Both the position numbers and the translations under genes were made by a program. From the NCBI GenBank assembly GCA_903970295.1, contig CAJCHQ010000467.1:1-9413 (forward strand): a stretch of DNA of 9,413 nt, in the 5' to 3' direction. Origin of the DNA: Bryobacterales bacterium. Its GTDB lineage: Bacteria; Cyanobacteriota; Vampirovibrionia; Obscuribacterales; Obscuribacteraceae. This document shows, one piece after another, positions 1 through 5,884 of the stretch (the stretch's first letter is position 1; every line of letters starts with the position of its first letter). The notes below the pieces were generated by a model. The model worked only from the letters and a program-made list of their open reading frames with translations. It was not told the origin of the DNA and searched no databases.

Positions 1-305
1 TGAATGGCGCTGTGGATGGTGAAGCCGGCGCGATTGACGAAATAATGAGTGGGTTCGACGATATTGCCTTCCAGATCGATCTTGACCAGGTTGGACGCGC
101 AAACTTCGTCAAACATCAAGCCGAACGGATTGATCAAAAAATGGTGGTCGGGGCCCGGAACTCTGGCTGAAATATGCGTAAAGATCAAATCGTCCCAATG
201 AAAGTGAGTGACCAACCGATAAGCTGCAGCAAGATCTACCCGGACTTGCCATTCTTCGGGCGTCACTCGCGATTTTACGTGCGCTGTGTCTTCTTTGTGC
301 ATCAT
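1..305 (-). CDS. Class II aldolase/adducin family protein, N-terminal part (runs off the left edge)
   Basis: The first ~101 residues of a class II aldolase/adducin-type protein are visible; the rest lies outside the window. After a ~20-residue polar leader come the helix LAAAYRLVTHFHWDDL (residues 25-40), then FTHISARVPG (42-51), the HHFLINPFGLMFDE stretch (54-67), a VKIDLEGNIVE turn (74-84) and FTIHSAI (95-101). In this family the last segment leads into the metal-binding histidines. Members bind a divalent metal and are aldolases or epimerases acting on sugar phosphates, or have no known substrate; this adducin-like subgroup is mostly uncharacterised, so no reaction is assigned. The start is a tandem ATGATG overlapping the TGA of the preceding membrane-protein gene, which suggests translational coupling. 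A GAGG lies 2 nt before the first ATG and 5 nt before the second (position 302), so the second may be the one used. The family call is firm; the substrate is unknown. Confidence 0.85.
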   Translation of the reverse strand, partial: MMHKEDTAHVKSRVTPEEWQVRVDLAAAYRLVTHFHWDDLIFTHISARVPGPDHHFLINPFGLMFDEVCASNLVKIDLEGNIVEPTHYFVNRAGFTIHSAI

Positions 306-1603
306 GACCTCGGCGGTTCGAACTCATTTTGCTCGAGTGCCAGTTTCTCGAATTTGTCATCCAATTCATCTTTTTGATCGAGAGAATCTTTTTCGGTTGT
401 ATAGACAATGTCTTTCTGCGATATCTGCTTGCGATTGATCCGATGGTCTGCAGCTTGTGCCAGTTTCGTTTTCAATTCGGGTTGAGGACGTAAAACCAGT
501 TCGGAGGCTGCTTTGCGGACATCGTTCCGGGCTTCGATGCGGGCATTCAAATATTGCAAACCGACCCAGCGAAAAAGCGGCACACCGACAAAAAAAGTGC
601 CGTACCAGAAAAGCAATACAATCAAGAAATGGGCAGGGGCTAAAGCTGGGCTGTGTGCGCTTTGAGCCAATAACCACCAACTGCCGAGAAAGTTGAAGCC
701 GGCTAAAAGGTAAACCGGAATCAGATCGCCTTGATCGGCGGCTGTAAATTGGCGCGGAAATTCACGCAAGAAGGCGGGCGTCGACTGGTGCATTTCCAGC
801 GCGCTGGTGCTTACTTGCAATGAAGGAAAAGTGTACAAAATATTGCCATCTTCGGTTACTTCGGGCTTGCCATCGAAGCGCACAAGCACCGGCAGCATGC
901 CATCTTCGTTTTTAGGATCGAAACCACTGTAGGGCGCGATTTGCTCGGCGGTGACGACGCCCCCATTTTTGCGTATCACCTGTGCAACCAACTGCCATTT
1001 TCGTTCTTCTAAATGGGCATTTGGATCGCCATCGCCGAACAAAAAGGAAAAGCAGTTGTGCAAAAAATTGGTTTTCGGAGGTCGAGTGGTGGCTGGCCTA
1101 CTGTAGTCTATATAAGTAGGATAGTTAGAATAAGAAGGAACTGTGCCCCAGTAAAAGAGATCACGCAAGATCATGTAATCGAAGAAATCGAAGTTGAAGC
1201 CATCGCCGCCGCCGCTGTCGCTGTCGCTGCCTTTGTTCATCGCCAAAACGGCGACAAAAATCAGAACAATCACGGCGATGAAAGAGAGAATGAGCATCAC
1301 CCCGAAAGACATGCGCAAAATCATAAAACCGATGTCGAAGATCTTCTTACCGATCTGCTGCAGTTGCTTTTTGAAGCCGGTTGCGGCGTAAGCATTTTGA
1401 AAGCCCGGCTTGAAGCTGTAAGCGATATCGCCTACTTTGCTTACTTCCATGTGACCGTTGGCTTCAGCTGCCACTTTGTTCAATTCAGGTGCGACAACTA
1501 AAATCGGCAGCCCGGTTTTTGCTGCCACATCAGCAGCTGTGACGCGCCTGCCCAGTTCATCGATGGCTTTAAGAACTACTTTTTTTTCTTCGGTTTTGAT
1601 CAT
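302..1603 (-). CDS. Multi-pass membrane protein with two winged-helix-like domains (cyanobacterial/plastid-type family), function unknown
   Basis: This 433-residue protein has an alternating soluble/membrane layout. A cytosolic winged-helix-like domain (residues ~4-66) is followed by a long hydrophobic segment (~89-122) and a Ser-Asp/Gly-rich then Tyr-rich loop (~124-178). Next come the motif LFGDGDPN (188-195) and a second winged-helix-like domain (~198-260). Two further membrane helices (~295-313, ~324-347) precede a charged, probably helical tail (352-433). The two soluble domains resemble each other: EE.K, VTA, and a final G(D/N)I.Y(S/T)F strand occur at matching places, so an internal duplication is likely. 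I recall the FGDGDPN..LEER.W signature from conserved membrane proteins of cyanobacteria and plastids, sometimes labelled iron-sulfur-related without good proof; I assign no function. The ATG follows an in-frame TAG directly and has no clear Shine-Dalgarno. A TATAAT box lies upstream, and the aldolase gene overlaps its stop. Confidence 0.8.
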   Translation of the reverse strand: MIKTEEKKVVLKAIDELGRRVTAADVAAKTGLPILVVAPELNKVAAEANGHMEVSKVGDIAYSFKPGFQNAYAATGFKKQLQQIGKKIFDIGFMILRMSFGVMLILSFIAVIVLIFVAVLAMNKGSDSDSGGGDGFNFDFFDYMILRDLFYWGTVPSYSNYPTYIDYSRPATTRPPKTNFLHNCFSFLFGDGDPNAHLEERKWQLVAQVIRKNGGVVTAEQIAPYSGFDPKNEDGMLPVLVRFDGKPEVTEDGNILYTFPSLQVSTSALEMHQSTPAFLREFPRQFTAADQGDLIPVYLLAGFNFLGSWWLLAQSAHSPALAPAHFLIVLLFWYGTFFVGVPLFRWVGLQYLNARIEARNDVRKAASELVLRPQPELKTKLAQAADHRINRKQISQKDIVYTTEKDSLDQKDELDDKFEKLALEQNEFEPPRS

Positions 1604-1630
1604 CTAAATAGGCGTTGTCGAAATCCGAAT

Positions 1631-1643
1631 AACTGCTGCAGTT
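1631..1643. repeat. 13-nt palindrome AACTGC-T-GCAGTT in the leader of the membrane-protein gene
   Basis: A perfect inverted repeat of 6-bp arms around one central base lies between the putative TATAAT box and the start codon, about 25 bp downstream of that box. The position suits a repressor operator. The arms are too close to form a useful RNA hairpin. It could also be chance, since CTGCAG is itself palindromic. Confidence 0.3.
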
Positions 1644-1667
1644 GTGGTGAAACTCCATTCTGTCGGC

Positions 1668-1698
1668 ATTATAGCGAGGATTGAGGCTGCTGCATCAA
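1668..1698 (-). promoter_or_regulatory. Probable promoter of the membrane-protein/aldolase pair
   Basis: In the 100-bp gap after the OPT gene, the minus strand carries a perfect TATAAT (1668-1673). A TTGATG (1693-1698) lies upstream with a 19-bp spacer, longer than the ideal 17. Transcription would start near 1661 and give a leader of roughly 55-60 nt before the ATG at 1603. The -10 box is convincing; the -35 element is tentative. Confidence 0.5.
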
Positions 1699-1703
1699 GT
1701 CTG

Positions 1704-3617
1704 TCACTTGTGTAAAGCCGTTGCTGCTCTGGCCATGGCGAGAATAGCAGCCATCAGCGACTGCCCGGCAAGTCCGCCCGAGGCGACCGGGACGACGAAT
1801 GTTTCAGCATTTTTGGCATTGATTTTTTCCCAAATCCAGGCAATGACGGCACCGACAAAAAAGGAAAGACAATTGGTCAGAGGCATCACCCATGATAGAC
1901 CTAGACCCATGGCTGATGGCAGGTAGGGTTTGAGGCGTTTAGGCGCGAAGTGTTCGAGCAGGGCCAGCAAAATGCCCAAGACCCCGCCGATCAGCAATCC
2001 CTTCTGGGCAAGAGTCGGAATGTAGTCGAAACCGTGTGCGACTGCTTCGGCAACAGCCTTCCACATATTAGCTGAGGGCGGATTGTAATGTTCAAGAGTG
2101 GCTTGGTCCGGAATCATCAAATACCAGGCCGGCACAATCGCCAGTGAGCCGAAGAAGAGACCGATGAATTGGGCGATGAATTGTTTGCGCGCATTAGCGC
2201 CAAGCAGATAGCCGCTTTTTAGGTCATTCAAAAGATCGGCTGAACTGGAGGCGATATTTGCGGTGACGCTACCGGCCATGAGATTGGTTGTGATGTTGGA
2301 TGGTGCCAGCAACCCGTATGTGAGCTGGGTCAGCTTGCCCATGGCGCCAATCGGTGTGATATCGGTTTCGCCGGTGGCGCGGCAAGCTACAAGCGACAGA
2401 AAAAAGCTCATTACCACCGATAGCAAACCGAGCCCGAAATTGATGTGAAAGGCAATGTATTGCAGCCCGACCATGGCTATAACCAGGGGAATCAAACCTA
2501 TGATCAGCCAGCTGTTAGGAACTTCTGCTTCGGCCATACGACTGTCCATCGGCTGGTCGTCTTTGCTCGCCAATTTGATCGAGCCGAATGAACGCAAAAT
2601 GGTTTTCCATTGAAGCGCAAAGGCGGTCAAGCCGGAAGTCACCATTAAGGCTGTTCCTGACCACAAAGCCCATCCTTTAATCAATTTGTCGGGGGAAGGA
2701 ATTTGACCCATATTGATGATCTCGGGTCCGACGAATAGGTAAAGGACGAGAGATCCAAACAACATAGAAGCAGAAACGCGCAATCCGACGATCATGCCGG
2801 CTGCTATCATGAGCACGCCGGGCTCGAAACCGAAGCCGGGCATTTTGCTGCAATCCACGCCTTTGATCGTAGCCCGAAATGGAATTAACTCGGGTATTTT
2901 GAGACCGAGCTTAAGCTGCCACTCATAATCACCGTCGACAAGAAAACCAACAAACATGCCGACGAACAATGTAACCACTAAAGAGTGAGCTTGTCGTATC
3001 GCTTCTTGTGACTTGGAATAAAGACTTTTCAGAGTTTGAGCCGCGGCTGTTCCGCTGGGAAAGCGAAGCTGCTCGCGATTGATCATCTGCCGTTTCATCG
3101 GCACCGCAAGAAACACGCCTAGAGCGGCTGTCACTATCGTCCATGCCAACATAATCGGCCAGGGCTGATGCTGACCGGTGATCAAAAGCAATGCACCAAA
3201 TGCGGTACCGATTGTGGCTCCCGTGGAATAACCGGCAGCGGAAGCCGTGGATTGCATGCAATTGTTTTCTAGAATTGTCATGGCGCTTAGTCTAGGAAAG
3301 GCGATGCGCACTGCGTTCCAGATGACAAAGGAAAGCACGCATGCAGTAATTGCCACTCCGAAAGCCCAACCCAATTTTATCGACGTATAAAGATTCGAGA
3401 TCGACATCAGCGCACCGAGGATGCCGCCCATCAGCACCGCTCGTAGTGTCAATTGCGGGACCTTGTCGCCTTGATAAACATTTTTGAACCACTCAGCTTC
3501 AGGATCGGTCAGCGCCGCGGCTGCGATCTCGCTCTCGGAATAAGCGATTCCCATTTCTCTAATCGAATCTAAATCGGTCTGATCGACCGGAACTACTACG
3601 TGCTCGTCTTCAGCCAA
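1704..3617 (-). CDS. OPT-family oligopeptide transporter
   Basis: This 637-residue, very hydrophobic protein is of the usual size for prokaryotic OPT transporters, which are proton-coupled carriers of oligopeptides or metal-chelate-like substrates in the cytoplasmic membrane. Family hallmarks in order are: an N-terminal soluble leader of ~55 residues; LRAVLMGGILGALMSISNLY (58-77), the first helix; ENNCMQSTASAAGYSTG (117-133); LRFPSGTAAAQTL (184-196); CRATGETDITPIGAMGKLTQ (412-431), containing the GETD signature; DLLNDLKSGYLLGANARKQ (461-479); and a C-terminal VASGGLAGQSLMAAILA (611-627). The substrate cannot be read from sequence. The start is TTG at 3617, because an in-frame TAG lies seven codons upstream with no ATG or GTG between. 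AAGAGA sits 7 nt before it. ATG at residue 22 is a weaker alternative. The P-loop gene ends only 18 bp upstream, so the two are probably co-transcribed. Confidence 0.93.
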   Translation of the reverse strand: MAEDEHVVVPVDQTDLDSIREMGIAYSESEIAAAALTDPEAEWFKNVYQGDKVPQLTLRAVLMGGILGALMSISNLYTSIKLGWAFGVAITACVLSFVIWNAVRIAFPRLSAMTILENNCMQSTASAAGYSTGATIGTAFGALLLITGQHQPWPIMLAWTIVTAALGVFLAVPMKRQMINREQLRFPSGTAAAQTLKSLYSKSQEAIRQAHSLVVTLFVGMFVGFLVDGDYEWQLKLGLKIPELIPFRATIKGVDCSKMPGFGFEPGVLMIAAGMIVGLRVSASMLFGSLVLYLFVGPEIINMGQIPSPDKLIKGWALWSGTALMVTSGLTAFALQWKTILRSFGSIKLASKDDQPMDSRMAEAEVPNSWLIIGLIPLVIAMVGLQYIAFHINFGLGLLSVVMSFFLSLVACRATGETDITPIGAMGKLTQLTYGLLAPSNITTNLMAGSVTANIASSSADLLNDLKSGYLLGANARKQFIAQFIGLFFGSLAIVPAWYLMIPDQATLEHYNPPSANMWKAVAEAVAHGFDYIPTLAQKGLLIGGVLGILLALLEHFAPKRLKPYLPSAMGLGLSWVMPLTNCLSFFVGAVIAWIWEKINAKNAETFVVPVASGGLAGQSLMAAILAMARAATALHK

Positions 3618-3635
3618 AATCCTATCTCTTGTCGT

Positions 3636-4238
3636 CTATGCTGGGGATAGCGACAATTTTAACTCAGGCTCGATCCCTACAGGCGAAACTTCCACATCTG
3701 GAGAAGTCATGCCAATTTGCTCACCAATCAGATCTCGGATCTGCATGAGAACGAATTCTACTCTTTCTTCGCGACTCATCGATGGCACCCGGATCACGCG
3801 GACCCCGCGGCTGGAATAACAGTCTTCTAAGATTTTGGAAACTTCCTTGCAAAACTCCAGACTTTCTTTCTGCCGTATTTCGTTGGCTTCGAAGAAGTCG
3901 AGAGGTTCGACCAAAAACGCTACCGTGTATTTGCTGGCATCGAGTTCCTTGAATAGATCGGGCACAGGCAGTTTATCGTAGATATAGTAAGCCTCGCCGT
4001 CGAACAAACCGCGATCGAGAAAGACAATTTCTTCGGCTCGCTTGAGGCGCTCTTCAGCGAACAATTGCCGCCTGAGGACCTCGTTTTGAAAGCCGACGCG
4101 ATCAACCCAGGGTAAGAGCTCGCCTTCTTTTATAAGTTGCGTTGCCAGCTCTTCAACCACGGTGAAGCCCAATTGGGCGAGACCCTGGATAATAGTGGTT
4201 TTTCCTACCGATGGTCCGCCTGTAATTACTGCTCGCAT
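3636..4238 (-). CDS. P-loop AAA/kinase-like NTPase (AAA_28 type)
   Basis: This 200-residue soluble protein carries a Walker A motif GGPSVGKTT at residues 7-15 directly after the first beta strand. A hydrophobic strand ending in DRG (FLDRGLFDGEAYY, 73-85) serves as the Walker B/DR motif typical of nucleotide- and nucleoside-kinase-like P-loop proteins. A lid-like region (residues ~115-140) contains R122 and K124, and a terminal VIRVP strand (148-152) is followed by a SREERVEFVL helix (155-164). This pattern fits the AAA_28 group, relatives of NadR and thymidylate-kinase-like folds. Many of these phosphorylate small molecules, but no substrate can be named. The tail after residue ~178 looks disordered. 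The gene starts with ATG and has only a weak GAG-type ribosome site. It is followed at 18 bp by the OPT transporter, hinting that it acts on or senses something the transporter imports; that link is inference. Confidence 0.82.
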   Translation of the reverse strand: MRAVITGGPSVGKTTIIQGLAQLGFTVVEELATQLIKEGELLPWVDRVGFQNEVLRRQLFAEERLKRAEEIVFLDRGLFDGEAYYIYDKLPVPDLFKELDASKYTVAFLVEPLDFFEANEIRQKESLEFCKEVSKILEDCYSSRGVRVIRVPSMSREERVEFVLMQIRDLIGEQIGMTSPDVEVSPVGIEPELKLSLSPA

Positions 4239-4277
4239 ATCTCACTCGTGTTGCACGACTGCCGGTCTACAGGGGCA

Positions 4278-4306
4278 ATACTATGTAATTAATTGGGTTA
4301 CCGCAA
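4278..4306 (-). promoter_or_regulatory. Possible promoter of the P-loop/OPT operon
   Basis: On the minus strand, TTGCGG (4301-4306) and TAGTAT (4278-4283) are separated by exactly 17 bp, with an AT-rich spacer. Each box matches the sigma-70 consensus only partly. The leader would be about 30-35 nt. The location directly upstream of the operon is the main support. Confidence 0.35.
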
Positions 4307-4431
4307 GCTAATTAAAACAAAGCTTGACGGGGATTCCACGTAGGACAGCGAAGACAGGTGCAGTAGTCAAGGGTTTTGTGCCATGTACATTCAGCAACAC
4401 GCACCATTTGCAGAGCAGAAGTCGTTGGTAG

Positions 4432-4450
4432 GCTCAGCAAGACGCTGAGC
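4432..4450. repeat. Perfect stem-loop GCTCAGC-N5-GCTGAGC between the patatin and P-loop genes
   Basis: A 7-bp perfect inverted repeat with a 5-nt loop lies 54 bp downstream of the patatin stop codon. No T-run follows on either strand, so it is not a standard intrinsic terminator. It could be a weak terminator, a 3'-end stabiliser or an operator. The surrounding 4471-4496 holds further CTCAG/CTGAG copies. The rest of this 265-bp gap shows nothing else beyond the putative promoter near 4280-4306. Confidence 0.4.
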
Positions 4451-4503
4451 GACACAGAACTTGCTCCGCACTCAGCTCAGGCTGATGCGCACTGAGACGT
4501 TGC

Positions 4504-5529
4504 TCATTTTTGCGGCGCCAAGCCTAGTTTGCTTCTGATTGCAGGCAAAGCCTCTTCGGCTGCTTTTTCGCCTGCTGAAACCGCGCGCAAACCCACTTCT
4601 ATTTTGTGATCCAGGAGCGAGATGCCAGTGACATCAGGATGAATGATCACGTCGGCAGCGCGCAATTGGTCCTCATCTGTTTTAGCCAGGAGCAAGCTAA
4701 TCACACGTGGCGCTACGCTGCCAATCTTGCGGAAGTGATCGGCCGGCAGCGGCACTTCAAAACTTTCGTCGACGTCGACGGCGATAACAATGTCTGCGCC
4801 TAGCTCTTTTGCTTGTTTGACAGGCAAGTTGGCGACGATGCCACCATCAACGAGGAGCCTGCCATCGATCAAAACCGGTTTCCGCAAAAATGGTATAGCG
4901 GAGCTGGCTCGCAATGCCTGACCTAAATTTCCGGATGTGATTGTGTATGAGCGACTGTCTAACAAATTAGTGCCGACACAGGCGAAGCGCGGTTTCAGGG
5001 CTGAGATATCACGATCCTGCTCAGGCACAGATTTGTTCAAATAACGAGCGAATTTTCTACCGCGATACAAGCCATCGTAAGAATGATGCCCAAACAGTCT
5101 CGGCACTAGAAACACGGGGATGAGCAAAATACGCACCGGGATCGGTACCGTGTTGAACGAGTCGAAGAAGCGTTTATCCTCAATTCGTCCTTGAATGCTA
5201 TCAGGCGACATGCCGGTACTGTAAAAACCACCAATGATCGCTCCCATGCTGGTTCCAACAATCATATCGATAGGAATTTTTTCTCGATCCAAAACGCGCA
5301 GCACGCCGATATGCGCTGCACCACGGGTGCCGCCGCCACCCAGCGCCAAAGCCACCACCGGATGATGGTCGAATTTGAAGCGAGCGGACCCAGTTGTTAC
5401 TTCTTGGGCGGTTGTCTCCGCTTTGCCAGTCGAGCCCGCTTCACGGATGGAAGAGCTTGCCTGGCTCGCACCCATACAAGGAAGCAGTGATTGCATCAAG
5501 CACAGGAAAAAAACAAAATACTTACGCAC
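4504..5529 (-). CDS. Patatin-like phospholipase/esterase with signal peptide (RssA-like)
   Basis: This 341-residue patatin-fold serine hydrolase is expected to cleave acyl esters of lipids with a Ser-Asp dyad. An N-terminal export signal is visible: MRK, hydrophobic residues 4-18, then small residues up to about 24. Cys18 lies in LLPC, which is a poor lipobox because of the proline, so type I cleavage is more likely than lipidation. After a low-complexity linker (25-55) come the oxyanion loop GGGGTRG (64-70), the nucleophile elbow GTSMG (92-96, Ser94) and the catalytic Asp in DGG (228-230). ASSAIPFLRKPV (208-219) is another family hallmark. The product probably works in the periplasm or outside the cytoplasmic membrane. 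The start is GTG at 5529: an in-frame TAG lies five codons upstream, AGGG sits ~10 nt before it, and the signal peptide begins naturally there. It is divergent from the desaturase gene. Confidence 0.92.
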   Translation of the reverse strand: MRKYFVFFLCLMQSLLPCMGASQASSSIREAGSTGKAETTAQEVTTGSARFKFDHHPVVALALGGGGTRGAAHIGVLRVLDREKIPIDMIVGTSMGAIIGGFYSTGMSPDSIQGRIEDKRFFDSFNTVPIPVRILLIPVFLVPRLFGHHSYDGLYRGRKFARYLNKSVPEQDRDISALKPRFACVGTNLLDSRSYTITSGNLGQALRASSAIPFLRKPVLIDGRLLVDGGIVANLPVKQAKELGADIVIAVDVDESFEVPLPADHFRKIGSVAPRVISLLLAKTDEDQLRAADVIIHPDVTGISLLDHKIEVGLRAVSAGEKAAEEALPAIRSKLGLAPQK

Positions 5530-5630
5530 GAAATTTGCACCCTACAGTTAATGAACTGATTAGTGGTCGTTATTTAGCCGCCGCAAAAGAGGATGATTGC
5601 ACAAGAAGCGCAATGCACTCCGGCGCGGTC

Positions 5631-5657
5631 ATATACCCTGACGACAGTATATCCCTG
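5631..5657 (-). promoter_or_regulatory. Repeated CAGGG(A)TATA element, possible patatin promoter/operator
   Basis: On the minus strand CAGGGATATA (5648-5657) is followed by CAGGGTATA (5632-5640), and ATATAC/GTATAT arms (5631-5636, 5647-5652) also make it an inverted repeat. The first copy contains TATACT (5646-5651), a five-of-six match to a -10 box reading toward the patatin gene, with no good -35. The two copies are about 16-17 bp apart, which allows binding of two subunits to nearly one face of the helix. Confidence 0.3.
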
Positions 5658-5820
5658 GCTCTTGTGTGAAACTGAATCTTCTTACCGAATACGAAGAAAA
5701 CATCAATGACACAAATCTCATAATGCTACTATTTAGTTCATAAGGTGAGGGCGAAATTGTATCTGCGCATCTTTCAGATTCGTTGCCCCATATCCAATGG
5801 GAGCGTTTTATTCAATTTGC

Positions 5821-5829
5821 TGATATAAC
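5821..5829 (+). promoter_or_regulatory. Extended -10 promoter of the desaturase gene
   Basis: TGATATAAC is a TGn extended -10 with a five-of-six match to TATAAT. The hexamer at the -35 position (5801-5806) does not resemble TTGACA, which is normal for extended -10 promoters. Transcription would begin near 5836, leaving a leader of about 50 nt. Confidence 0.5.
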
Positions 5830-5839
5830 TTAGGGTTCA

Positions 5840-5859
5840 CGTTGTCATAGCCGACAACG
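5840..5859 (+). promoter_or_regulatory. Palindrome/hairpin CGTTGTC-N6-GACAACG in the desaturase leader
   Basis: Seven base pairs of perfect inverted repeat with a 6-nt loop lie just after the predicted transcription start and 12 nt before the GGAG ribosome site. They may act as a repressor operator at the DNA level or as a leader hairpin in the RNA. A short T-run (5867-5871) lies 7 nt further on, too far away for a standard terminator. Confidence 0.45.
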
Positions 5860-5871
5860 CAACTCGTTTTT

Positions 5872-5875
5872 GGAG
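5872..5875 (+). promoter_or_regulatory. Ribosome site deciding the desaturase start
   Basis: GGAG lies 9 nt upstream of TTG 5885. It overlaps the upstream TTG (5870-5872), which itself has no purine-rich sequence before it. This favours 5885 as the initiation codon. Confidence 0.5.
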
Positions 5876-5884
5876 AATAGAACT

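Larger units (their letters stand above)
5530..5884. other. Divergent intergenic control region between patatin and desaturase
   Basis: About 355 bp without a convincing gene. It contains an ATATAC inverted repeat that is also a CAGGG-TATA direct repeat (5631-5657), a CCCAT/ATGGG inverted repeat (5787-5801), an extended -10 promoter for the desaturase (5821-5829), a hairpin or palindrome in its leader (5840-5859) and its ribosome site (5872-5875). Open frames crossing it have no ribosome site and no protein-like composition. Confidence 0.7.

Noticed and set aside
1200..1231. Triplet-like repeats (GCC and GCT-GTC units)
   Set aside because: These are explained by Gly and Ser-Asp codons of a flexible loop in the membrane protein; there are too few units for a functional repeat array.
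1013..1501. 162-codon plus-strand frame inside the membrane-protein gene
   Set aside because: It is antisense to a well-structured protein and reads as low-complexity Ala/Val repeats from the opposite strand of the Ser-Asp/Gly codons.
4324..4329. TTGACG as a plus-strand -35 box
   Set aside because: There is no -10-like hexamer at 16-18 bp and no plus-strand gene follows until 5885.
4383..4448. 21-residue plus-strand ORF with a weak AAGGG upstream
   Set aside because: It is too short, has no family resemblance, and its end lies in the palindrome; chance is the simpler explanation.
5478..5478. Patatin Cys18 as a lipoprotein acylation site
   Set aside because: The preceding residues are LLP; proline at -1 is not tolerated in a normal lipobox, so ordinary signal peptidase cleavage near residue 24 is more likely.
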